Below, piece by piece: positions 16,166 through 23,444 of a DNA stretch of 35,904 bases (positions are counted from its first letter, which is position 1; each line of letters opens with the position of its first letter). Below the pieces are notes generated by a model. That model saw nothing but the letters and a program-made list of their open reading frames with translations, did not search any database and was not told the DNA's origin. Source of the stretch: Anaerorhabdus sp036641015 (GTDB lineage: Bacteria > Bacillota_I > Bacilli_A > Erysipelotrichales > Erysipelotrichaceae). The DNA lies in NCBI RefSeq assembly GCF_036641015.1, contig NZ_JAVWFO010000013.1:1-35904 (forward strand). The letters are read 5' to 3'. Made by a program: the position numbers and the translations under genes.

Positions 16166-16190
16166 CAATAGGTGCTATTTGTATTATAAA
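16162..16190 (+). promoter_or_regulatory. Strong promoter in front of the CNNM leader region
   Basis: A perfect TTGACA (16162-16167), a 17-base spacer and TATAAA (16185-16190). It starts a transcript of about 120 bases of leader before the transporter gene at 16317. Confidence 0.75.
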
Positions 16191-16215
16191 TATATCAATT
16201 AGGAGATTTATATAA

Positions 16216-16320
16216 ATGGACGAAGATTGTTGGCAGAATTGTCAAAACAATATCTTAATAAACACACATGCTATCATAGATAGATTTTTGTGTGTTTTTC
16301 ATTTTAGGGAGATTATATGA
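16216..16320 (+). CDS. Putative 34-codon leader peptide, coupled to the CNNM gene
   Basis: ATG 16216 follows AGGAGA (16201-16206) at good spacing. The reading frame begins M-D-E-D-C-W-Q-N-C and ends V-F-H-F-R-E-I-I with TGA at 16318-16320. It passes straight through an intrinsic terminator (16260-16299), and its stop overlaps the ATG of the transporter gene (ATGA). Strong promoter, short ORF with ribosome site, terminator and overlapping start together make the standard layout of an attenuator leader. The peptide matches no family known to me. The acidic opening recalls leader peptides of Mg-responsive genes, but that is a guess. It could also be a small protein in its own right, or an accidental ORF. 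Confidence 0.5.
   Translation: MDEDCWQNCQNNILINTHAIIDRFLCVFHFREII
16260..16299 (+). terminator. Intrinsic terminator or attenuator ahead of the CNNM gene
   Basis: A 9-bp stem AAACACACA/TGTGTGTTT (16260-16268 with 16289-16297), with a second small stem CTATC/GATAG inside its loop and a run of five T ending at 16299. It ends 17 bases before the transporter start, so the transporter can only be expressed from the TTGACA promoter if RNA polymerase passes it. It lies inside the short leader ORF. Confidence 0.75.
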
Positions 16321-17627
16321 ATAATCAGTTAGTTTTTCAATTATTATTACAGGCATTTTTAATATTACTTAATGCTGTTTTCGCTTGTGCAGAAATAGCG
16401 GTTATTTCAATGAATGATGCTAGACTTGAGCAATTGGTTGGTGAAAACAATAAGAAGGCTATACGTCTTAAAAAGCTTACCAATGAACCAGCAAAGTTTT
16501 TAGCAACAATTCAAGTAGCGATTACCTTGTCAGGCTTTTTAGGAAGTGCTTTTGCAGCGGATAACTTTTCTGAAATGTTAGTAAGTTGGTTAATAAATAT
16601 GGGAGTAACTCTTCCGGTATCAACATTGGATACAATCTCAGTTGTAGTTATTACATTAATTCTTTCTTACTTTACTTTAGTATTTGGCGAGTTAGTGCCA
16701 AAGCGTTTGGCAATGAAAAAAGCGGAACAACTAGCTTTAGGAATGTCAAAACTAATAACTACAATATCAGGGTTATTTAGACCGATTGTTTGGTTTTTAA
16801 CAGCTTCTACAAATGGAATTCTTAGATTATTAGGAATAGATCCTAATCAAGAAGATGAAGAAGTTAGTGAAGAAGAAATAAGAATGATGGTTGATATTGG
16901 TAATAAAAAAGGTGTAATTGAAAAAGAAGAAAAAGAAATGATTCAAAATGTATTTGAGTTTAATGATACTGAATTGTCAGAAATAGCGACTCATCGACTA
17001 GATGTAAAAGCATTGCAAATAACTGATGACTTGGATGTATGGGAAAATGAAATGCAAGAAAGTAGATATTCATACTATCCAATATGTGAAGGTACTGTTG
17101 ATAAAATAGTAGGTGTATTAAACGTAAAAGATTACTTTAGATTAAAAAATAAAACCAAGGAAGTCGTAGTGAACAAATTAATACGACCTGTTCAATATGC
17201 ATTAGAAACAATGACTGCAGATGTATTGTTTAAAAAAATGCGTGCAACTAAAAACCATTTTGCAGTAGTTCTTGATGAATATGGCGGAATGTTTGGAATT
17301 ATAACAATGAATGATTTACTGGAAGAATTAGTAGGAGATTTAGAGAATGATATTTACCAAAAGGATGATGAGGATATTGTTCAAATATCTAATAATACCT
17401 GGGAAATATTTGGTAACGCAACTTTAGAAGACGTTTGTGAAAGAACGGGAGTTTGTTTGCCAATGGATACTTATGATACATTTGGAGGATTTATATTTGG
17501 TACCTTTGAAGAACTGCCTAAAGTAGGAGCTAATTTTGATTTAGCTGAGTATCATCTGAAGGTTGAAATTAAGGAAATCAAGAATTATCGTATAGAAAAA
17601 GCAATAGTAGTAAAAACAGAAGAATAG
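16317..17627 (+). CDS. CNNM/CorC (HlyC/CorC) family transporter
   Basis: 436 residues. The N-terminal CNNM membrane domain (about 1-180) has hydrophobic helices and the family signatures S-G-F-L-G-S-A-F and F-G-E-L-V-P-K-R-L-A. A CBS-domain pair follows (about 205-335), containing Y-S-Y-Y-P-I and H-F-A-V-V-L-D-E-Y-G-G. A C-terminal CorC/HlyC transporter-associated domain (about 350-430) ends it. Members of this family move Mg2+ (often Na+-coupled export) or affect divalent-metal tolerance; the old label hemolysin is misleading. The gene is preceded by an attenuator-like leader, and its ATG overlaps the stop of the leader ORF. Ribosome site AGGGAG at about 16306-16311. Probably metal-regulated. 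Confidence 0.93.
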   Translation: MNNQLVFQLLLQAFLILLNAVFACAEIAVISMNDARLEQLVGENNKKAIRLKKLTNEPAKFLATIQVAITLSGFLGSAFAADNFSEMLVSWLINMGVTLPVSTLDTISVVVITLILSYFTLVFGELVPKRLAMKKAEQLALGMSKLITTISGLFRPIVWFLTASTNGILRLLGIDPNQEDEEVSEEEIRMMVDIGNKKGVIEKEEKEMIQNVFEFNDTELSEIATHRLDVKALQITDDLDVWENEMQESRYSYYPICEGTVDKIVGVLNVKDYFRLKNKTKEVVVNKLIRPVQYALETMTADVLFKKMRATKNHFAVVLDEYGGMFGIITMNDLLEELVGDLENDIYQKDDEDIVQISNNTWEIFGNATLEDVCERTGVCLPMDTYDTFGGFIFGTFEELPKVGANFDLAEYHLKVEIKEIKNYRIEKAIVVKTEE

Positions 17628-17655
17628 TTAATTTATATAAAAGCAATCATACTCA

Positions 17656-17664
17656 TGCTATAAT
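17656..17664 (+). promoter_or_regulatory. Extended -10 promoter of the degV-like gene
   Basis: TGC-TATAAT (TATAAT at 17659-17664) is an extended -10, 55 bases before the start codon. There is no clear -35. The 5' leader would be about 47 bases, with CAGGAGA at 17708-17714. Confidence 0.55.
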
Positions 17665-17718
17665 TGTACGTACATGAAATTGTAATTAGAAAACTAAGCA
17701 ATTAGTACAGGAGAACTC

Positions 17719-18570
17719 ATGAGTAAATATATTATTGTAGCCGAAACAGGCGCAGACATCCCAAGTAGTATTGTTGAAAAATATCAAATTAAAATTGTTC
17801 CTATGCATGTTTCGTTTGGAACAGATACTAAAGATGATATGACATTTCCAGTATCGGAAATTTTTGATTACTATGAGAAAACAGGATTATTACCTAAAAC
17901 AAGTGGATCAACACCGGCAGATTTTGAAAAAATATTTGAAGAGATTCATGAAAAGTTTCCTGATAAACATATTTTGCATTTAGCGTATTCTGCAATTACT
18001 ACATGTTCATATCAAAGTGCTATAATTGCGGCGGATGGTGCTGATTATATTACTACTATTGATACAAAATGTGTGTCTGCTGGACAAGCGTTTTTAGTTT
18101 TAACAGTAGCTGAATGGTTAACAGAAAATCCCAATGCTGAATTAGAAGATGTAAAAGAAAAAGTAAACCAACTTATTGAAAAGAGTCATATGGGATTTAT
18201 TCCAGGTGATTTAGTTTATCTTAAAGCAGGTGGACGTGTTACTAATGCAGCATACTTAGGTGCAAAATTATTAAACTTAGCTCCAGTAATAGAAATTATT
18301 GATGGTAAACTAGTATCATCTAAAAAGTATAGAGGATCAATGTTGACAACGGGACCTAAGTTGATTAAAGATTTTACCGAAACCCATCATCTTAAGAAAG
18401 ATCGTATTGCATTTGTTTATTCTGGCAATCTGGATGAAACACTAAAAGAAAAAGCAGAGAAAACTGCAAGAGATTGTGGTTATGATAGTTGTATATGGAT
18501 TCAAGCAGGATGTGTTGTATCAACACATAGTGGTCCTGGAGCATTTGGTATTATTGGGATAAGTGAATAA
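17719..18570 (+). CDS. DegV family fatty-acid-binding protein
   Basis: 283 residues, typical length. The N-terminus has A-E-T-G-A-D-I-P-S-S and K-T-S-G-S-T-P, and the middle has the H-L-A-Y-S-A-I-T family motif. K-A-G-G-R-V and the closing H-S-G-P-G-A-F-G-I-I are the other hallmarks. DegV/FakB proteins bind a fatty acid and, where a FakA kinase is present, present it for phosphorylation so that exogenous fatty acids enter phospholipids. No fakA gene is in the window. Single gene with its own promoter, ending at a shared bidirectional terminator. Confidence 0.93.
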   Translation: MSKYIIVAETGADIPSSIVEKYQIKIVPMHVSFGTDTKDDMTFPVSEIFDYYEKTGLLPKTSGSTPADFEKIFEEIHEKFPDKHILHLAYSAITTCSYQSAIIAADGADYITTIDTKCVSAGQAFLVLTVAEWLTENPNAELEDVKEKVNQLIEKSHMGFIPGDLVYLKAGGRVTNAAYLGAKLLNLAPVIEIIDGKLVSSKKYRGSMLTTGPKLIKDFTETHHLKKDRIAFVYSGNLDETLKEKAEKTARDCGYDSCIWIQAGCVVSTHSGPGAFGIIGISE

Positions 18571-18588
18571 CACTGAATTATAACTAAT

Positions 18589-18643
18589 AAAAAGAAGACT
18601 AGATAGAATGGATAATTACATTTTATCAATTAGTCTTCTTTTT
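18589..18643. terminator. Bidirectional terminator between degV-like and lipoprotein genes
   Basis: A 13-bp stem AAAAAGAAGACTA/TAGTCTTCTTTTT (18589-18601 with 18631-18643), with A and T tracts on the outsides, works for both converging genes. The loop of 29 bases holds a weak inner pairing. Confidence 0.85.
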
Positions 18644-18644
18644 T

Positions 18645-19445
18645 TCATTTATTTTTTTCTACGACTCTACTATATCCAGTGATTTCATCAAATTCATTAA
18701 TTAAATCAGCATCTAATAAATAGTATTTATATTTGTTTTCTAATCCAAAACTAAAAGTTTCTTCTTCTAGTATTCCGGCATAAGGTTTGGAAGTAGATAA
18801 ACTATAAGTTATTTCTGTTGGATAAAATGTTATCAACTCTTTGTTAAAATCAAGCTCTGGCTGAACGATAGTAATTTTATGTGAATATTCTTCGCCGGTA
18901 TCAATCGCGATTCTTACATTATTGGGGGTATAGGATTCACTTCTACTTAGCAAATCATAAAACTTATTTGTATCTATATCCGCATCTATTGGATGCGTTT
19001 CGTGTCCATCAAAAAGTAAAACAGCGGTTGCGATAGGTTTGTTAAAATCAGTAGTACCCTTTGGATAAGCGATATATTCAAGTGATTCATCAAACTTATA
19101 AATGCTAGTTGTATTTGTATTCCATATGACTTTTTCAATTGGAGTAATAAGTTTACCATCATGATAAACATCAAGTGTTGAAACATCATCAAAGTAATAA
19201 TAGTAATTCGATTTTTTAAACCCACATAATTCATATAAATCGCCAAACCATTTGTTGTCTCTTTGAAAAGCTAAATTATCTTCGTCACCATCTATAAAAG
19301 CTTCTATTTCTTCATCATCAATAGTAACAGAATAAACTAAAGTTTTTCCTTGCGTAACTATATTATTTAATTCATTAATAAAGCTACAACCAGTTATATT
19401 AAAAGAAATTATTAATGCGAGCAATAATGTTATTTTAGTTTTCAT
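18645..19445 (-). CDS. Lipoprotein of unknown function
   Basis: 266 residues. The signal peptide is clear: M-K-T-K-I, a hydrophobic stretch and lipobox N-I-T-G-C with Cys20 as the lipid anchor, so it should sit on the outer face of the membrane. The rest is soluble, acidic and rich in Tyr, Asp and Phe, with no motif I recognise; strand-like alternation suggests a beta-rich fold. AGGAGA lies at 19450-19455, and a TATAAT (minus strand, 19468-19463) is placed so close that the leader would be very short. It stands alone and converges on the degV-like gene. It could be a substrate-binding or stress lipoprotein, but nothing in the sequence decides. Confidence 0.75.
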   Translation of the reverse strand: MKTKITLLLALIISFNITGCSFINELNNIVTQGKTLVYSVTIDDEEIEAFIDGDEDNLAFQRDNKWFGDLYELCGFKKSNYYYYFDDVSTLDVYHDGKLITPIEKVIWNTNTTSIYKFDESLEYIAYPKGTTDFNKPIATAVLLFDGHETHPIDADIDTNKFYDLLSRSESYTPNNVRIAIDTGEEYSHKITIVQPELDFNKELITFYPTEITYSLSTSKPYAGILEEETFSFGLENKYKYYLLDADLINEFDEITGYSRVVEKNK

Positions 19446-19462
19446 AGAGTTCTCCTATTCTC

Positions 19463-19468
19463 ATTATA
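19463..19468 (-). promoter_or_regulatory. -10 box of the lipoprotein gene
   Basis: A perfect TATAAT on the minus strand, just upstream of the AGGAGA ribosome site. No convincing -35. Confidence 0.4.
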
Positions 19469-19570
19469 GGCGAATAACGATTTTTAAACTAGTAATAATA
19501 TTCATTTATAGAGACATACAATAGGCATTTTTTTGTTAATGAAAAGAAAATTTAATATAACTTATTCTAA

Positions 19571-19614
19571 CTTTACAAAGACTTAATCAAATCTTACACC
19601 GATTTAACTAATCT
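19571..19614 (+). promoter_or_regulatory. PHO-box-like array, four 11-bp repeats
   Basis: CTTTACA (19571), CTTAATC (19582), CTTACAC (19593) and TTAACTA (19604) recur at exactly 11-base steps. A weaker CTTATTC lies at 19561. B. subtilis PhoP binds TT(A/T/C)ACA-like words repeated every 11 bases in Pho promoters, covering the -35 region. The array ends about 20 bases before a TAGAAT -10, in front of a phosphonate operon, which is a classic Pho target. No phoPR genes are in the window. Confidence 0.65.
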
Positions 19615-19629
19615 ATCTAAAAGAATTGA

Positions 19630-19635
19630 TAGAAT
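19630..19635 (+). promoter_or_regulatory. -10 box of the C-P lyase operon
   Basis: TAGAAT, 24 bases before the phnG start. The normal -35 position falls within the PHO-like array and has no TTGACA match, which suits an activator-dependent promoter. Confidence 0.5.
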
Positions 19636-19658
19636 ACAATTGAGCCTAGGAGGAAGAT

Positions 19659-20084
19659 ATGAATCGTAAAGAGAGAACAGAAGTATTAATAAATATGAAT
19701 ATTGGGTTACTTCGTTCATTAGCAAAAAAAATTAATGAACAACATGATGTTAAAGAAATAGAATCACCATCTCATAGTCTAGTTATGATTAAGAAAAGAG
19801 AAGGTGCTAAGAATAGTCTATTTTATCTAAGTGAGGTAGTGGTAAGCGAATGCCGAGTTATGATTGATAATCATATCGGATTTGGTATATTACAAGGATT
19901 TGATTTAAAAAAAGCTAAACTTCTTGCGATAGTTGATGCGGCATTTAATGCCAACAGTTCATTATGTTACAAACTAGAAAAAACAATTGAAGTTGAAAAA
20001 CAAAAACAAGAATTAAAGCAAAGACAAGAAATGAAAGCAATACTAAAAACAAAAGTATCATTTGATACGATGCAGGAGGATTAA
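19659..20084 (+). CDS. phnG: C-P lyase core subunit PhnG
   Basis: 141 residues, close to the family length of about 150. PhnG is a small subunit of the PhnGHIJ core complex. With PhnI, PhnH and PhnL it helps join a phosphonate to the ribose of ATP, releasing adenine. The conserved stretch G-F-G-I-L-Q-G-F-D-x2-K-A-K-x-L-A-I-V-D-A-A-F is present at about 74-98. The tail is a charged helix rich in Lys, Gln and Glu. The strong AGGAGGA ribosome site and first position mark the start of the operon. Confidence 0.93.
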   Translation: MNRKERTEVLINMNIGLLRSLAKKINEQHDVKEIESPSHSLVMIKKREGAKNSLFYLSEVVVSECRVMIDNHIGFGILQGFDLKKAKLLAIVDAAFNANSSLCYKLEKTIEVEKQKQELKQRQEMKAILKTKVSFDTMQED

Positions 20085-20085
20085 C

Positions 20086-20667
20086 ATGTCTAAATTTCAT
20101 AAAGTATTTGATACTCAAAAACTATTTAGACAATTGTTAAATAGTATGGCATATGCAGCAACAGTAAAAAATGTTCATGGCATATGTAATGGTTGTGATT
20201 ATGCAATGGATTTATATAAGAGTACTCAGGCAATCGCTATATCGTTGTTAGATACAGATACTAGTTATTGTGTATTAGGAAATAAAAATATTGATGAGAA
20301 AATAGCGATGATAACTTATTGTCAAAAGAAAAGCATTGAAAATGCTGATTATATTTTTATTGCTAATGAAAACCAATTTGAGTTACCAAGAGTATTAGAA
20401 TATGCAAAGGTGGGGACACTAATTGATCCCCACAGTAGTGCAACAATTATTGTTGAATGTAATAGTTGTACAACAGGCAAAACATATAGTTGTAAAGGAC
20501 CTGGAATAAAAGAAAGAAAAGAAATAAAAATTAATATTAATTGTGATTGGTTAGATATCCGTAATGAAAAAAATATCGAGTTTCCAATGGGAGTAGATAT
20601 CATATTTGTAGATAGAAATTATAACTTACTTGCGTTGCCACGAACAACTCAAGTAGAAAGGGTATAG
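20086..20667 (+). CDS. phnH: C-P lyase core subunit PhnH
   Basis: 193 residues, the family length (E. coli PhnH is 194). The chosen ATG has AGGAGG at 20074-20079; an in-frame extension upstream lies inside phnG. It starts with the F-D-T-Q-x2-F-R-x2-L-x-S-M-A element of the family, and the middle keeps G-T-L-I-D-P-H-S-S-A-T-I-I-V. PhnH is a dimeric structural subunit of the C-P lyase core with a PLP-transferase-like fold but no cofactor. The final P-R-T-T-Q segment is conserved. One base separates it from phnG. Confidence 0.93.
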   Translation: MSKFHKVFDTQKLFRQLLNSMAYAATVKNVHGICNGCDYAMDLYKSTQAIAISLLDTDTSYCVLGNKNIDEKIAMITYCQKKSIENADYIFIANENQFELPRVLEYAKVGTLIDPHSSATIIVECNSCTTGKTYSCKGPGIKERKEIKININCDWLDIRNEKNIEFPMGVDIIFVDRNYNLLALPRTTQVERV

Positions 20668-20670
20668 TCA

Positions 20671-21777
20671 ATGGCATACGTAGCGGTTAGAGGTGGACAA
20701 AAAGCCATCGAAAAAAGTATTGAACGTTTAAAATACAAAAGATTGCAACAAAAGCAATCAATTAAAACTAAAGATATAGAATCATCATTTAGACTTCTAA
20801 TTGATCAAGTATTATCGGAATCATCATTATACTCTAGAGAACTTGCGGCGATTGCACTAAAACAAGCAGAGGGATCAGTTGAAGAAGCGGTATTTCTACT
20901 ACGAGCTTATCGATCAACACTGCCTAGAAAGTACTATTCAAGAGTAGCGGAAAGTTCTTCGATGTTTGTTGAAAGAAGAATATCAGCAGCATTTAAAGAC
21001 ATTCCTAAAGGACAAATATTAGGTGCATCATTTGATTATACACATCGTTTAGTTGACTTTGAATTAAAAGATGAAACAGATGAAGATGCTAAAAAATTTA
21101 TTAGAAAAATAGAACTTCAATTTAAAAAAGAAGAAAGTGAAATTGAAAAATTTCCTAAAGTAGTAGATTACTTAAAGAATGAAGGATTGATTGCAATACG
21201 TGAAAATGATGATACAGAGCCAAGAGACACAACAAAAGAAACATTAAAGTTCCCTGCAAGTAGATCAGAAAGACTTCAAATTCTTCAAAGAGGAATGAGC
21301 CAAGCTGTTATAGGACTTGGATATGCATCGTTACGTGGATATGGTGCAGTTCATCCAACGGTTGCGGAATTACGTGTGGGACAATTACCAATTTATATAG
21401 AAAATCCAAACAATCCAACAAGTGAAGAAGATTCATATTCTATAGGTAGCGTAGAAATAACTGAAGTAGAAAGCTTAGTTCCAGTAACAAAATTATTAAA
21501 AGATGGAAGTCATGAAATTAACTTTGAAATAGGTTATGGTATTACACTAGGACAAAACGAAACAAAAGCGATTGCTATGAGTATTCTTGACCAATGTTTA
21601 GAAAGAAAAGATGAATCATTTGCAACAAGTGATGAAGAATTTGTTTTATATCATGTAGATAGTATCGAGGCTACAGGATTTATATCACATTTAAAACTTC
21701 CACATTATGTTACATTCCAAGCAAAACTAAATAGTGCAAGAAAAGTGAAAGGGAATAGTAATGAAAAAGAAATTTAA
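20671..21777 (+). CDS. phnI: C-P lyase core subunit PhnI
   Basis: 368 residues (E. coli 354). In E. coli PhnI alone is a nucleosidase. In the presence of PhnG, PhnH and PhnL it replaces the adenine of ATP with methylphosphonate. The start M-A-Y-V-A-V-R-G-G-Q-K-A-I and the block R-G-Y-G-A-V-H-P-T-V-A-E-L-R are family hallmarks. So is L-P-H-Y-V-T-F-Q-A-K-L near the end. It overlaps phnJ by 17 bases. Confidence 0.95.
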   Translation: MAYVAVRGGQKAIEKSIERLKYKRLQQKQSIKTKDIESSFRLLIDQVLSESSLYSRELAAIALKQAEGSVEEAVFLLRAYRSTLPRKYYSRVAESSSMFVERRISAAFKDIPKGQILGASFDYTHRLVDFELKDETDEDAKKFIRKIELQFKKEESEIEKFPKVVDYLKNEGLIAIRENDDTEPRDTTKETLKFPASRSERLQILQRGMSQAVIGLGYASLRGYGAVHPTVAELRVGQLPIYIENPNNPTSEEDSYSIGSVEITEVESLVPVTKLLKDGSHEINFEIGYGITLGQNETKAIAMSILDQCLERKDESFATSDEEFVLYHVDSIEATGFISHLKLPHYVTFQAKLNSARKVKGNSNEKEI

Positions 21778-22603
21778 TTTTGCCTTCTTTGATGAAGGAA
21801 GTAAAAGAGAAATAAGAAGATCTATTCTCAAAGCAATTGCGATTCCAGGATATCAAGTGCCCTTTGCATCAAGAGAAATGCCGGTTGCTAGAGGATGGGG
21901 AACAGGTGGAATTCAATTAACCCTTTCGTGTATTGGACAAAAAGATGTTGTAAAAGTTATTGACCAAGGAAGTGATGAAAGTGTTAACGCAATCAGTATT
22001 AAAAAATTAATTACTGATACAACAGATGTAGAAATCACAACATCAACAAAAGATGCATCAATAATTCAATCACGACATAGAATTCCAGAAGAAGAATTAA
22101 AAGAAAATCAATTACTTGTATTGCAAGTTCCTACACCAGAACCATTGCGAGATTATGAACCTAGTGAGACAAAAACTAAAATACTACATGGTGAAAAAGA
22201 ATACACTGGAGCTAAATTACTATTGTTTGAACAAATCATGAAATATAACACAATGGCTACCGGAGCTGATCATCCAGTAGAAGTTAACAATAGGTATGTT
22301 ATGGCACCAAGCCCTATTCCAAAATTTGATAATCCTAAGATGAATGAATCCAAGGCAATCATATTACTTGGAGCAGGACGAGAAAAGAAAATCTATGCAG
22401 TACCACCATATACGAAAGTTGTGTCATTAGATTTTATAGATGTACCATTTGAAATAGAAAACTTCCATGGAAAATCTTGTAGTCATTGTGGAGCAAGTAA
22501 TGTTTATCTTGATGAGATTATAAATCAAGAAACAGGCAATGTAACTTATCAATGCAATGATACAAGTTATTGCTTAAAAAGAAGAAATGGAGAAATACAA
22601 TGA
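21761..22603 (+). CDS. phnJ: C-P lyase catalytic subunit PhnJ (radical SAM)
   Basis: 280 residues (E. coli 281). PhnJ cuts the carbon-phosphorus bond of alpha-ribosyl-1-phosphonate-5-phosphate by S-adenosylmethionine radical chemistry, giving the alkane and a 1,2-cyclic ribose phosphate. The unusual cysteine pattern C-x2-C-x21-C-x5-C is complete at 240, 243, 265 and 271: three for the iron-sulfur cluster, the last for the thiyl radical. The glycine-radical segment G-W-G-T-G-G is at 45-50. All residues expected for activity are present. The end overlaps phnK (ATGA). Confidence 0.97.
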   Translation: MKKKFNFAFFDEGSKREIRRSILKAIAIPGYQVPFASREMPVARGWGTGGIQLTLSCIGQKDVVKVIDQGSDESVNAISIKKLITDTTDVEITTSTKDASIIQSRHRIPEEELKENQLLVLQVPTPEPLRDYEPSETKTKILHGEKEYTGAKLLLFEQIMKYNTMATGADHPVEVNNRYVMAPSPIPKFDNPKMNESKAIILLGAGREKKIYAVPPYTKVVSLDFIDVPFEIENFHGKSCSHCGASNVYLDEIINQETGNVTYQCNDTSYCLKRRNGEIQ

Positions 22604-23436
22604 GTGAAAATCCAATATTTCAAGTAAAGCATTTATATAAACAATTTGGTCCTGGATGCGATTTTTGTAAAGGTGAAACCAATAACTTACAAGGAAATTA
22701 TTGTCCTAAATGTAAAACTGTCTATGCATGTAATGACATTAATATCGATCTTTATGAAGGTGAAATACTAGGTGTTGTAGGTGAATCAGGAAGTGGTAAA
22801 TCGACATTAGTTCAATGTTTATACTTTGATCAAGCAGCTACAAGTGGTGAGTATTATCTTGATAGACATAAAGATGCAAAGAAAAATGTATTTGAAGAAA
22901 CAGATCAACAAAAAAGAATGATTAGAAATACGATTTTGGGAATGGTTTATCAAAATCCATATTTAGGATTAAAGATGAATTTCTCATCGATATCTAATAT
23001 CGCAGAGAAACTAATTGCAGCTAACCATCAAAATGTAGGTGAAATGACAAGTATTGGTAAAAACTTACTAGAGAAGGTTAATATTGCAGAATACCGTATG
23101 AAAGAATGTCCAAAAAATTTCTCTGGAGGTATGCAACAAAGAGTTCAAATTGCAAAAGCATTATCAAATAATCCGCCAATATTATTATTAGATGAAGTTA
23201 CAACAGGATTAGATTTATCAGTTCAAGCTAATGTATTGGATTTAATAAAACAAATTCAAAGAGAAAGTAAAGTATCAATGATTGTTGTATCACATGATTT
23301 AAGTGTTATTAAAATGCTTGCTGATAGAACGATTGTTATGTTAAATGGCAAAATTGTTGAACAAGGATTAACTGATCAAATCATGGAAGATCCACAGCAT
23401 CCATATACTCAACAATTAGTATACTCATTACTATAG
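22600..23436 (+). CDS. phnK: C-P lyase ATPase PhnK with a zinc-ribbon-like insertion
   Basis: 278 residues from ATG 22600, which overlaps the phnJ stop. Walker A is G-E-S-G-S-G-K-S-T at 61-69. The signature F-S-G-G-M-Q-Q-R and the Walker B L-L-L-L-D-E-V are in place. The end P-Q-H-P-Y-T-Q-Q-L resembles peptide-type ABC ATPases, as in other PhnK. Compared with E. coli PhnK (252 residues) there is an extra segment with Cys20, Cys23, Cys35 and Cys38 (C-x2-C-x11-C-x2-C) before the first strand, likely a zinc site. I recall similar insertions in PhnK of other Gram-positives. PhnK docks on the PhnGHIJ core rather than acting in transport. Confidence 0.93.
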   Translation: MSENPIFQVKHLYKQFGPGCDFCKGETNNLQGNYCPKCKTVYACNDINIDLYEGEILGVVGESGSGKSTLVQCLYFDQAATSGEYYLDRHKDAKKNVFEETDQQKRMIRNTILGMVYQNPYLGLKMNFSSISNIAEKLIAANHQNVGEMTSIGKNLLEKVNIAEYRMKECPKNFSGGMQQRVQIAKALSNNPPILLLDEVTTGLDLSVQANVLDLIKQIQRESKVSMIVVSHDLSVIKMLADRTIVMLNGKIVEQGLTDQIMEDPQHPYTQQLVYSLL

Positions 23437-23444
23437 GAGACCAC

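Noticed and set aside
17680..17692. ACATGAAATTG near the degV-like promoter, resembling the LytTR repeat word
   Set aside because: It occurs once only, without a partner at 21 bp, so it is not a LytTR site.
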